A stretch of DNA of 64,000 nt, taken from contig OX419762.1 in NCBI GenBank assembly GCA_948567375.1, positions 44,497,034-44,561,033 of the forward strand. The letters are read 5' to 3'. The translations under genes were made by a program, and so were the position numbers. Source of the DNA: Lunularia cruciata (lineage: Eukaryota; Streptophyta; Marchantiopsida; Lunulariales; Lunulariaceae). Positions 1 through 11,705 of this stretch are shown here, in pieces; the first letter of the stretch is position 1; the number at the start of each line of letters is the position of its first letter. Under the pieces are notes generated by a model that was not told the DNA's origin, searched no databases, and worked only from the letters and a program-made list of their open reading frames with translations.

Positions 1-59
1 AAGGAAAGAGGTGCAAGTCCCACAAGGAAAGGAAACGCAATCAGAGCATGGGGAGGAGG

Positions 60-1229
60 AATGTGCAATGCTTGCACTTAACTATGCTTGAAGGCATTGG
101 AGGAATTACTTCCCACTTACCAGCAGAAAGACCTTGTGGTGAAAGATTATAGGCAATTTATAGAGTATCTACACTATCACATACAAACCACTGTCTAAGA
201 GAAGTTGGGAGTGGAGAAGGAATTAAACAAAGCAAAGAGTAATATCACATGGTTGGAGGCTCAAATCAATGTTACTTAGAAACAATGAACATACCAAGAA
301 TAATGTCTAAGCCAAGGGATAATCACAAGTTCACACAACTCCAAGAGCGGCTTATGATAGCTGAAGAGAAGTGTTATTCATATGACCAAACTTGAGAAAA
401 TTGTGATGCAAATGAAACTAGAGATGAAGAATGGCCTAAGGACCAAGAACTTGAGATAGCAGTTGTAGCTAAGGAAGATGAGTTATGTTAAGAAGGCAGA
501 GTATGGTGCTTTCTCAAAGTGCTACAAAGTATGGAAGAGAGATAGTGACAATTTTTTTGGGGAAATACAAGGAAGAATTGCATGGTACCAAAGCTGAGAT
601 TATAATACTCAAGCTTGGTGCATCTCAATGTGAGAAGACATTTGTGGAATACAAGGCAGCTCAAGAGAAGAAGCTGAGAAATAAGGACAAAGAAATTGCT
701 AAGATGAAGACAAAGGTGGTTGGATCTTGACTATGGAAGACCCAACTAGACTCAAATTTATTAGCAATCTGTGGGAGATCCCAGCATCATGTTGAGGAGA
801 TGAAGGAGAAGCATAAAGAGCAATTGAATACTCAAGGCAAGGAAGTGTCATCCTTGAAGCAAGAATTGGAGGCACCTTCAGGGTCCTTAGCACCTTCAGG
901 GTAATTAGGACCAATAGGTCCATAGTATTAGTACTAAGAAGGCCCAAATGTGCATTGAGGAATTGACCATGATTGTCAATAATAATGAAGAGAAGGAAGA
1001 AATCATTCATGTGAAAATCAAGCAAGAAGTAGAGTTGGAGGTACAATCCATTCAAGAAACTTTGGATGCAAAGCAAACAAGAGTTCTTATTGTAGTGGAG
1101 GAAGCTATAAATCAACTTAAAGCACAAGTGGAAAAACAGGTTGTGACATGGGCTCACTACACAAGATTAAGAGAGCTCAAGTTGGAATTGATACATTTGA
1201 GGCTAAAGCATCCTCAAGTGAGCAACTAG
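60..1229 (+). pseudogene. Decayed coiled-coil-like coding relic
   Basis: Several short + strand frames in different phases translate to Lys/Glu/Gln-rich, heptad-like text. One begins with KDLVVKDYRQFIEYLHYHIQ near 130; others are the open stretches at 485-730 and 948-1229. Stops and frameshifts separate them, so no intact gene remains. The charged helical character suggests a former coiled-coil protein, perhaps a retroelement gag or an unrelated captured gene. I do not recognise a family. A Ty3/gypsy pol lies 2 kb downstream on the same strand, but nothing in between joins them. Confidence 0.3.
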
Positions 1230-1349
1230 CCAAGCTAGATTACCAATTATAGAAGCATGCCAATACAAATTCAATAAAGTGTTGGCAATTATCCACAAGG
1301 AGTATGAAAGGTATAAAAGCACATTGAGGAGTTGATTTGAAAGTGTAAA

Positions 1350-2047
1350 GGTGAAGGCATAGTAGGAATCATGGTGTACTTATAACCTATATACATATAT
1401 AGTGAGACATGACCATTAGAGTCAAAAAAATCACTATGGTGAAGTCCATTAGAGTTGAGCATCACTATGATGAGATACCATCCTGATGGTAGATCATTGG
1501 AGTGAAACACCATCAAGGTAGGAGACCAATAGAGTCAAACATCATTGGGATGGGTTATCATTGGATTAGAATTTCTCCCAAGTACGACAATTCTAGAAGA
1601 TGTTGATTTGATGTTGATTATGGCGTCCTTATAACTTATATACACATATAGTGAGATATGACCATTAGAGTCAAACAACATCAAGGTAGGAGACCAATAG
1701 AGTCAAAAACCATTGGGGTGGGTTGTCATCGGGGTCAAATCATTGGAGTAGAATTGCTCCCAAGTACGACAATTCTAGAAGATGTTGATTTGATGTTGAT
1801 CATGGTGTCCTTATAACTTATATACATATATAGTGAGACATGACCATTAGAGTCAAAAATCACTATGATGAAAGTCCATTAGAGTCAAGCATCACTATGA
1901 TGAGATACCATCCTGATGGTAGATCATTGGAGTCAAACACCATCAAGGTAGGAGACCAATAGAGTCAAACATCATTGGGATGGGTTGTCATCAGGGTCAA
2001 ATCATTAGAGTAGAATTGCTCCCAAGTATGACAATTCTAGAAGATCC
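1350..2047 (+). repeat. Imperfect tandem repeat, about 230 bp unit, three copies
   Basis: Three imperfect copies start near 1366, 1620 and 1800. Each carries the phrases CTTATAACYTATATACAYATA, GTGAGACATGACCATTAGAG and, further on, GTAGAATTGCTCCCAAGTA. The middle copy is shorter. The unit has many GATG/CATC inverted words and no convincing open frame. Nothing recognisable lies between it and the gypsy relic (2050-3040). Confidence 0.75.
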
Positions 2048-3040
2048 TCTATATGATACTATGGATATACAATAGATAATTTTGTAGTGCCATGTCATTG
2101 TGACAGTTTTCCTATGCATAGGTGGAGTCTTGTGACTAGTAGAGTGTATAGAAAAGTGGTTTTTGTAGGTTGCACCTTTATAGCAATTAATCAGTCCAAC
2201 AAGGTAGGTACATTAGGGTTAACCTTAATTTTTCAAAGTTCAAAGTGTGGCATTGCATAGCCATGGATGTGCCCCATCTCTTTGTAGTAGAAGGTATAGG
2301 GAGAATCACCAACATAATACATGTTCAATTTTGAAATTCCAAGTCACATGTTTCTGTCCAAATTGTGTATGTAAAATCTTTTGTTATTGTGTATCTGTGT
2401 TGGATTTTGTCTTGAGATGATACATGTGGATCTCCAAGATTTAAGTGCATCTATATCAATGTTGTGTATGTTTCATGATAGTTGGGTTGAGGTGCAGTGA
2501 AGAACTCAAAGTAGAAATACAAGTATTGGAGTGCAAGGGTGCATTCAAGCTTGGTGGGATGTTGAAACCCTGGTGGTTTTAAAGAATTGGAGTGATGTGT
2601 TGAACAACCATGAGGGCTGTGAGTATCATGAAGTTCCACGTACAACAGAAAACTAGTGTGTCTCAAACCTACAATATGGCAGTAAGAATGCCTTTTGGGA
2701 AGGGTAGGACATTTTCACGCCTTTAATGGCGTGCATGACATGGGTAACTATGAGAGACATACCTTTAGGGCCATTGGCAGAATAGACTAAACCATCACCT
2801 TCACAAGCACCTTTATTGTATATCTTTTGTGGATGTGAATTGATTATTTTACTTTTCTTTAAAATGACACTATGGGTTGCATTATCTTCTTTTTTTAATT
2901 ATTCTTACCCAAGAGTATAAAGACATGAAAATAGACAAACGGTGACAAAGTGACATTTTCTCTTCACATCTAGCCATTTCCAAAATGTATCCTCATAGAA
3001 ATAAACAATTCTTATTGGTTATACTATTAGTACATTGGGT
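2048..3040. other. No recognisable feature
   Basis: AT-rich spacer between the tandem repeat and the gypsy pol relic. Only short, non-conserved frames are present. A gag region or a 5' LTR of the downstream element would be expected about here, but I could not recognise either. Confidence 0.5.
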
Positions 3041-3044
3041 TGTC

Positions 3045-5580
3045 ACAATCTCCAATTGTGATTGTGAAGAAGAATGGCAAGCTTTGGGTATGTGCCAATT
3101 ACAAGAATCTCAATGTTGTTATCAAGAAAGATTACTACCCTTTCACATTCATTGATGAGATCTTGGAGGAGGTTGCAGATCATGAGAGGTAAAGCTTTGG
3201 AGATGGTTATCATGGCTATAACCAAATCAAGATTACACCAAGCATCAATAACTTATCACATTCACCCCACTATTGGAGACTTATGATTTTTACATCATGC
3301 CCACACTATTGGAGACTTATGATTTCTATGTCATGCCTTTTGGACTTGGTAATGATCCAACCATATTCCAATGGTTTATGAACAAGGTGTTTAAATCTTT
3401 CATTGGGAAATTTGTCAAAGATTTCATTGATGACTTTGTGTCTATGGGAGCAAGGAAGAGCACTTTAAGCACTTTCTCAAGGTCTTGCAACACTTGGATG
3501 AAGCAAATGAATCACTCAACCCAAAGAAATTCATTTTTGGTTGTGAAGAAGGTCTTCTTTTGAGATACATGATTTATAAGGATGAAATAGCCATGGATCT
3601 TGAAAAGGTAAGAAAAATGTTAGAGCTTCCATTCCCTTCAAGCTTGATAAATTTATGCCAATTCTTGGGGATGGTAAGGTACTATAGGAGATTCATCTTC
3701 TCAATTTTTTATATGGTTTATTCATTTACTATTAACATGAAGAAGGGTTTAAAATACATGGTGATTTTGGAGAACAAGGAGGCTCTTAAAGCTTTTGAGG
3801 AGCTCAACAATCCCTTTTTATAGCTCCAATTCTTGTTAAATCTGATTGGAGTAAGCCTTTCTTTTACACTTATGCTTCTAATGTAGCTATAGGATGCACT
3901 CCTAGTCAACTAGACCTATATGGGCATGATCATCTAATAGCTTATGCTAACAAATGGGCTTAGTATAGAGGAACCATTCAGTCACAAAAGGGAAGGATTG
4001 ATAGTGATTTTTGGTCTCAAGAAGTCTATATAGTACTTGATTGGAGGAAAGGCCACCATTATGATGGATCACAAGGCTTTGAAGTACATCATCAACAAGG
4101 CTAGCCAAGTGGATGATACTCTTGTTTAAGTATGATTATACCATTGAGGATAGGCCAAGGGAAAAACATCCAAATGTTGATTTGTTATCCAAAACCTATG
4201 ATCATGATGGAGTTGAGCTAGTTGCTGATTTCTTCCAAATGAAGAGCTCACAACAATCTCAATCACTCAAGAGGTTCCAATGGAGTACCATGAGATTATG
4301 GACTTTGTTACAAGAGATAACTATCCAGATAGGATGCATGCTAAGGAGAGGAAGGCTCTTGTAGCAAGAACTAGACCTTACATAATTGTGGTGGATATAC
4401 TTTTTTACCACATTACATATGGTCTCCTTCAAAGAGCAATGGATAAGGAGTAGTCTATCCTACTTCTGAAGGAGTTCCATGATGGTTTGGTATGTGGAGG
4501 TCACTTTGCAAGAAGGTGACCAATTTCAAGATTCTAGATGCAGTTTACCATTGGAGGGGGATTTTTGAGGTGTCTAGATTATTGCAAAAACTTGTAATAT
4601 TTTTCAAGCTTTTGCTAGAAAATCTACATCCACTCCACCTCTTAGATCAATTCTATTTCTAGGACCTTTTGAGAAGTGGAGAATTGACTTTGTAGGTCAT
4701 CTCAATAGGATCCAAAGGAACAGTTGGTATATTATGGTAGTTATTGATTTCCTTCCTAAGTGGGTTGAGACTAGACCATTGAGAGGAAAAATGAAGATGA
4801 AGTTGGCAGATTTCTTTTAACTCATCATCTCTTGTTTTGGTTGCCCTTTGGAGTTGGTTTTTGACAGAGGAGGAGAGTTTGGAGGAAGCATCACTACAGC
4901 CATGCTACAACATTTCTCTATCACACATAGAGTGACTATATCATATAAGCCAAACTCCAATGAAAACTAAAGAAAACCAATCAAATTTTGTGCATGATGT
5001 TGGCCAAAGATGTAGAAATAAATGGAGCAAAACATCATTGGGACAAGAGAAATCATGCGGTTCTATGGGAGTATAGGAAAATTATGATGAAATTGATTGG
5101 ATACTCTCCATTTCATTTGGTATATGGTATTGAATCTACTTTCACTTTGATCTTCCTACTTTTCAAAGCGTTCATAGGAAATTGAAGAAGGTACAAGGAA
5201 GTGATGTAGAGAAGTCAAGGAAGTATCAACTCATGGAATTGGAAGAGTCTAAAGCAATTGCTATGGTTTGAGTGAAACAAACCCAAAAAAAACAAAAGGA
5301 GAACCATGATAAGAGGCAAGGCAAGAAGAAGGTAGAGTCCTTCAAGGAAGGTGATTGCGTAATGTTATTTGATTCCATTTGATTCAAGAGGGTGCAAAAG
5401 AAGTTCTTGCCTAAGTACTTTGGATCTTTCATAATGGAGAAGGTGTAGGGCAATTACACCTATGATCTCAAGGAGTTGGGAGGAAGACATTTTGATTACA
5501 TTAACCATGTAAGTTAAGTTTATATCATAGAAGGTAGAAAGACCTTCACTCAAAAGACAAAGTGAAATTTAGTCTGGAGG
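3045..5580 (+). pseudogene. Degenerate Ty3/gypsy retrotransposon pol (RT, RNase H, integrase)
   Basis: Reading across frames gives the gypsy pol order. Reverse transcriptase starts near 3056 (VKKNGKLWVCANYKNLN), followed by a GYHGYNQIKI segment and MPFGL near 3334. The catalytic box survives as FIDD (normally YIDD) near 3423, and a connection domain with NLCQFLGMVRYYRRFI lies near 3650. An RNase H-like DWSKPFFYTYASN segment is near 3845. Integrase core words follow: WRIDFVG (about 4680), VVIDFLPKWVE (about 4740) and VFDRGGEFGG (about 4860). At least six stops or frameshifts break it. A small direct repeat (CCCACACTATTGGAGACTTATG) at 3270-3325 is a local duplication. It is transcription-parallel to the LTR directly downstream. 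No gag or 5' LTR was recognised, so the element is 5'-truncated or diverged. Confidence 0.85.
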
Positions 5581-5584
5581 TAAA

Positions 5585-6220
5585 TGTAACATCCATTGGT
5601 GCAGGTATGCTCTATTATGATATTAGTTTGGTATTGCAAGTAGTTGAGAGATATTATTTATATAGAGTTAACGTAAGCTTCTATATTAGCTATGATTAGC
5701 TTTAGTTAGTCATAGCCAAGATAGAGGTGGCTCTACTTCATAGTGAGCATCACTATTTTGGATTCTAGTGTATTGACTTGATATTATTCTTAGGTGTTTG
5801 GCTTTGAGAAAATAGTTGAGAACTCTTAGACCCACAAGTCTTTTTGGTTTAGATTCTTCTATAGTCTAAGGATAGCCTATGTGAAAAAATCCTTGATTTA
5901 GTATTGGGCCAGAATAAGACCATATTCTTAAAGGATTATTCCTATGAGTTTGGATATTCTCTTAGAATTTTGACTTATCTGAATTTTTGCCTAGTAACTT
6001 GAGCTACTATGGTAATTAGTAACTTTGATGTGTAACTATTTCACAAGTATATAAACTAAGGATAAGAAGGTACTTAGCATCACTTCATTTGCAATTATCT
6101 CTCTCTCATTGAGTTTTATAGTCAGCAATATCTTGGGTTTTTGAGGTGCCTTGGAGTTCTAGCCTTGGAGTAGTGTGATGGAGTTGGGGTTCCTTGCCTT
6201 CTTAATCCTTGGTGTGCTGC
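5585..6220 (+). repeat. LTR of the gypsy element, copy 1
   Basis: It starts TGTAACATCC just after a purine-rich AGTCTGGAGG tract, as expected at a 3' LTR. It ends near GGTGTGCTGCC, a mutated form of the inverted end TGTTACA. Landmarks shared with the other copies are GAGATATTATTTATATAGAG, AAACTAAGGATAAGAAGGTACT and TTGAGGTGCCTTGGAGTTC. The length of about 636 bp matches copy 2. The pol relic ends directly upstream. Confidence 0.75.
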
Positions 6221-6299
6221 CTTAATAGCCATCAAAGGTTCTTTTTGAGTGAGAGATAGACCTGCTCATAGGTTCAAGTGGAGCAAGCCCAAAGGAAAT

Positions 6300-6590
6300 A
6301 AAAGTGGAGCTATGATAAGAGGCAAGGCAAGAAGAAGGTAGAGTCCTTCAAGGAAGATGATTGGATAATTTTATTTGATTTTGTTCATATCAAGACAATG
6401 CAAAAGAAGTTATTTTCTAAATAATTTGGAAATTTCATAATGGAGAAGGTGTGGGGCAATTACACTTATGATCTCAAGGAGTTGGAAGAAGACACTTTGA
6501 TAGGATTAACCATGACAAGTTAAAGTTATATCATAGAAGTTAGAGAGATCTTCACTCCAAGGACAAAGTGAAATCTTAATCTGGTGATAA
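6300..6590 (+). repeat. Second copy of the gypsy 3' internal end
   Basis: This repeats the sequence at about 5307-5583: ATAAGAGGCAAGGCAAGAAG, GTAGAGTCCTTCAAGGAAG, ATAATGGAGAAGGTG and GATCTCAAGGAGTTGG. It corresponds to the 3' tail of pol plus the polypurine tract. It sits between two LTRs, so the 3' end plus LTR has been duplicated in tandem with a unit of about 1 kb. Confidence 0.8.
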
Positions 6591-6591
6591 A

Positions 6592-7240
6592 TGTAACAGT
6601 CAATGGTGCTTGTATGCTCTATTATGATATTTAGTTGGTATTGCAAATAGTTGAGAGATATTATTTATATAGAGTTAAAGCAAGCTTCTACCTTAGCCAT
6701 GATTAGCTAAAGTAAGTCATAGCCAAAATAGAGATTACTCCACTTTAGAAGAAGGTGAAAGAGTGAGCACCACTATTTTGGATTCTATTGTATTGACTTG
6801 ATATTATTCTTAGATGTTTGGCTTTGACAAACGAGGTAAGAACTCTTGGACCCACAAGTTCTTTTGGTTTGGATTCTTCTATAGTCCAAGGATAGACCAT
6901 GTGAAGGAATCCTTAACTTAGTAGTTTGGTCAAGATAAGATCACATTCTTAGGAGATTATTCCCATAAGTTTGGATATTCCTTTAGACTTTAGACTATAT
7001 GAATTTTTGACTAGTAATATGAGTTACTATGGTAATTAGTAACATTGGTGTATAACTATTTCACAAGTTTATAAACTAGGAGTAAGGTGGTACTCATTAT
7101 CCTTTCATTTGCAACTATCTCTCACTCATTGAGTTCTTTAGTGTGCAATGGCTTGAATCTTGGAGGTGCCTTGGAGTTTTAGCCTTGGAGGAGTGTGATA
7201 GAGTTTGGTTTCATTGCCTTCTTAGTCCATATTGTGTTAC
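6592..7240 (+). repeat. LTR of the gypsy family, copy 2
   Basis: It starts TGTAACAGTC and ends ATTGTGTTAC, giving the 5'-TGTAAC ... GTTAC-3' inverted ends that copy 1 has lost at its right side. It aligns with copy 1 through most of its length, including the TTGCAACTATCTCTCACTCA stretch. The length is about 649 bp. Confidence 0.8.
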
Positions 7241-7399
7241 CTTAATAGCTATCAGAAGGTCATCTTGAGTAAAACACATGCCAACTCACCATACACATAC
7301 ATTTGAATGTGTATAATCCAATCTACCTCTAGTTTGATGAATGGAAATGTTGGAGTTCCCTATATGATGCTTTCCAAACATAAAATACTTGCAAAAATC

Positions 7400-8420
7400 T
7401 AACTTATAGGATTTTGTACACTTCATGATTTGGCACTTACGTAATTCAAGAGTACTATCTCACTAAGGTGACCCGAAGAAGTAACCACAATTGAGTAGAA
7501 ATTTGAGTGTTTTTTTGTGGGAAGACACAACAACTACACCACCTACAATAATATATCCTTGAAGCTCATGTAGGTTCTCTTGTGCTTCACTATTAACAAA
7601 GTTCACTTGGTAATCTTCAAGATTCCTACCTTTGTTGACCACCTACAGCAAATCAAATGTATTGCTTCTAAAGAGGTAAGGTTCTTCTCCAACTCTAGAA
7701 TATCTCTTACATTAGAAAATGTCTTGATGGTTCCATCACACATCCTAATGCATGTATTACCAATTTATATGACCTTACATTGAATATTACTTCCCTTAAT
7801 CATAAACTACTTCATATGGAATTTTGATGTGGAAATAACCTTTTGAGGAAACGTAGAGTATATATAGCCAGAGTCAAGGATCCATATATCTTGAAATCTA
7901 TCCTTCTCAATCACCATAATACACATATTATCAAATTCTCTACCAAAATCCACAACACTTGCTTTCCTAGAAGATTTGCATATTTCTTTATTCAAATTTG
8001 TCTCTATTCTTATATCTTATATTCTCTTTTATAGTGTCTTGAATTCCAACATTCAAATAACCTAGCCTTTGATTGTCAAATTTATATTTTGGTCTTGATA
8101 TGAGTTTGCATATAATATTTTGTTGATGTATATTCCTACCTTTCACCAACAAGATTTCTAATTATGATGCTCCATAACTAGGTCTCTTTCTTATATCATT
8201 TGATAAGAGACTTGTATGAAACTCCTCAAACTCAAAGGTGTCTTTACCATACAAACAAGAAGTAAAAAGATGCTCAAACAAAGAAGGTGATGAAGTCAAT
8301 AATAATAAGGTTGTATACATGTACTCTAATTCAACATCAACATTAATAAACTTATAGAGCATCTTGGTGAAGATCTTCAAGTCATTCATTTTTATGGTAT
8401 ATAATTTTTGCTTTTGCTAT
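7400..8420 (-). pseudogene. Degenerate Ty1/copia gag-protease fragment
   Basis: On the minus strand, 8389-8162 reads as a copia gag (UBN2-type) segment, with SSPSLFEHLFTSCLYGKDTF followed by FEEFHTSLLSNDIRKR. Further on, 7995-7807 gives DRFQDIWILDSG, the copia aspartic protease site (DSG). After frameshifts, words resembling the region after the protease follow (GNTCIRMCDGTIKTFSNVR, near 7750). Stops are frequent, and RT and integrase are absent. It is antisense to the gypsy relic next to it. Confidence 0.7.
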
Positions 8421-10685
8421 CAATTAGCCAAGGACTTAGTCATATAAAAACTCTCCAATTATTTTTATAGCTTAGGTGTTGAGCTTTCTCTCATGATATT
8501 GAACAACAGCTTATCTACAAGACTCATACAATTTGTACTCATAGCTCTCAAGTTTATCTCCTTCAATTCTTTATTATTCTTGTATGTAGGATTCTTCCCT
8601 AAAGCATTATGCAAACCTTGTTACAAAGGCAAGTCTTTCATCTTCAATTATCATAATCAAAAATTATTATTTTCATTGAATTTATCTTCCTCAAATTTTA
8701 CACTTGAATTCTTAAGATCTATCCTCACATAAGCTTGCATACTAATTTTTGGAACTAATTACAAGAATTTATACAAAAAATACATGAAATTTAGTGAAAA
8801 TACACTAATATAAGTGGTTCATTCTGAATTGGAACTTGTATCCATTGAAAAATAAATTTATAAATTTAACTCTAAATCATGTGTGGTGCAATACAAGAAG
8901 TATATACAAGTATTACACTAAAAATCATTGGGGGTTTCAATACTAAGTTTATGTGTACTATAGACTTCTATTAGTTAATATATACAAACTCTACTAAAAT
9001 CTGTAAAGATATTATGGGTCTAAATTATGACCCATAAAAATTTACAAGTTATGGACATCCTATCAAACTTCATTAAGGGATTAATGAGGAGATTATCTAG
9101 TCTATGTGAATGATCTGCATCTTTCTTGCCCTTGACATGTGTAGGTCTTGCTACAATGTGTCAAGAAACTTGCCTAACATATTGCACAATTCTCTCCACA
9201 ATCCAATCTATAATTTCATTCCTATTTTTAAGACCTAAAATTCCCTAGATGTTTTCATCACCCATAAAATTTTTTATGGATGTCATTGCTTTATCCATCT
9301 ATATCCATGGATCTTAATATTAAAATCCCCAATGTCTAAATTTGGTACCTTTACTTAACTAGAGCTAAAGTAGACCTATGACCACAATAATAACATATTT
9401 GCACTATTTCTGAGAGGTGAGGCTAAAAATTAGTTTAGCCCTTGCCTTAAAACACCTCTGCTGTTATAAGAGGCCTAAAAAATTTATTATGCATTCAAGT
9501 TATAGGTTAGAATATTTGAAATAATGAATATTGGTGAAAAAAAATTATTCTTAATGCAATTTTACTTACTTCAAAGACATATGATGTATGTTAATATATT
9601 ACACTTTATAAAAATATCACCAATCCTCAATTTATCATCCCACCCCTCATGTGCACTTATTAAAAATGCATGCTAGATTTCATTTGACCTATTTTCCAAT
9701 ATTTTGGCTTAAAGATATTAATATATATTTATTGCTACAAACTGTATAACCTATCGGGTGAAGATACTTACTCCAAGCACATCAAATTTGATACCAAATT
9801 CAAAATTTTCAAAATACCAGAGGTTTAGATGCACCATAGATTTTATCAATGATAAGATAACTCATTTCCCAAACAATAGAATCATAACTTTGAAAGCAAA
9901 GTTATTTCAAAGTAACACACCATACTTATATAGCTCACTATCTGAGGCAAAACCCTAGCTAAATCTTTGATAGATACTCTACCAACATTTTACAAAGGTT
10001 GTAAAATATCATAAATAAGATTGGGTGACAAACCTCACTTGAATACTTTGAACTCAAAAAACAATAAATAAATTGTTCTTGCATTCATCTCCCTACGTCA
10101 TAACATATGGTATTCATCAATCCTTACTAAGCATGACTTTTACAATTTGATCTTCCTTGCTCAAGTCATACTTGAAGCTCAATATCCTTGAATTATACAA
10201 TTCTCCATGATCAAGAGATCAACCAACTCCAAGTGCAATTGAATCTAGTGATAATCTATTCATAGAGAATTTGAAAAATTCATCTTTATTCTTATTTATC
10301 AATGGTCTACATACACCTACTTGGTAAGGTAATGAGTAGCTACCACAACAAACTAATTGCTCCTTGTGGTTCTAAACATTAATCAATTTACCACTTCTAA
10401 AATAGCCCTAGTAATAGGATTAATTTTTCCTTATATTTTTATGCATTAAGGCAATTTCCCATTTCCCAATTCCCAAAAGGCCCTAGTTTCACGATTGATA
10501 GTCAGCTAAAGATGGAAAGTTGCTTGAAAAATATTACAAGCAATCAAGATAATTTGTGAAAATTACTCTTAAAGTGTGTCTAGATCTAGAATCTTGAAAG
10601 CAATCACTTTTCCTATAAGTGATCTCCATAATAGAACTCTTTCTTGAGTTTGATAAACTCTTCCTTACTCCATACTCTTCAAAGT
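8421..10685. other. AT-rich spacer, no recognisable gene
   Basis: Strongly AT-rich, with only short frames whose translations lack any family signal. The stretch just right of the copia piece may hold more of its decayed gag, but I could not confirm it. Confidence 0.5.
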
Positions 10686-10689
10686 AGAA

Positions 10690-11390
10690 CTTTTAACCTA
10701 TAACATATGTATGTTCTATTGGTTAATATTACATTTAATTAAAAGATATTATTATTAGATCTTAACCAAGCTTTTATATTAGTTATGATTTACTAGAGTT
10801 ATTGATAGCCAAGATAAAGATTTTACTACTTTAAATTGAAATAGTAAAAAATAATAATTTAGCTATAAGTGTATTGACTTGGTATCATTAGATATCAATT
10901 TATGATATCTAGTAACTTAGTGGGTAATATTGATGAAGCTATTGCAAAAGCCACTATGTTACAAATGGAGTTATGATATCAAACTAGATATCATTACATA
11001 GATATCAATTTATTTGGATATGAGTAAAGAATCAAGTACTGTAGTACATATAAGTCTTTTATGTATGGTTTTTCATATAGTTCAAGTATAAACCATATGA
11101 AGAAATTTTTGGCTTATTTATTGAGTAAATATAGCAATATAGATTTATAAGGATAATGTTTTCAAAATTAAAAATTAAAAATTATTTTCCAATAATACTA
11201 TTTATTTTAAAAATAATTATCCTTTATGTGTAAGAATTCTACAAGTATATAAACAAGAAATTAGGACACTCATCATCCTTCATTCTTCATTTGCAACTAT
11301 TTCTTATTGAGTTCTTGAACAAATAATATCTTTAATCTTAGAGGTGCATTAGAATTTTAACCTAAGAGAAGTATCATGAAGTTGTTTCAT
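10690..11390 (+). repeat. Diverged copy of the gypsy-family LTR
   Basis: It follows the order of the LTRs at 5585 and 6592 but is much more mutated. Matching landmarks are a GTATGTTCTATTGGTTAATATT start region, a TAGTTATGATTTACTAGAGTTA segment, TTGCAACTATTTCTTATTGAG near 11294, and TTAGAGGTGCATTAGAATTTTA. Neither TGTAACA end is intact. No internal retroelement sequence flanks it, so it is probably an old solo LTR. Confidence 0.55.
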
Positions 11391-11705
11391 GTAATACCAA
11401 TAGCTAGATATATTATCTAGAGGTGAAAATTGATGTGATAATATCTAGAAGAATGTTAGGTATGATGTGCTAGGTAGATCAGATAGAGGTGTCACAAAAG
11501 AGCACTTCTACTAATAGAGCAAGAGTTGAAAACAACTTGAAAAATGTAATACCAATAGCTAGACATATGATCTAGAGGTGAAAATTGGATAGGTAACATC
11601 TGGGAGGATTTATAAATAATGGACTAAGTAGATTAGTTAGATGTATCACCAAGAGAGTACCAAAAGAGCAAGAGTCGAGAATAGCTTGAAAACTTCAAAG
11701 TCAAT
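11390..11705. repeat. Tandem duplication, about 157 bp unit
   Basis: GTAATACCAATAGCTAGA followed by ATCTAGAGGTGAAAATTG occurs at about 11392 and again at about 11548. Both copies continue into a diverged GTAGAT-AGATAGAGGTGTCAC region and end in GAGCAAGAGTTGAAAA-like text. There are two imperfect copies. Confidence 0.65.
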
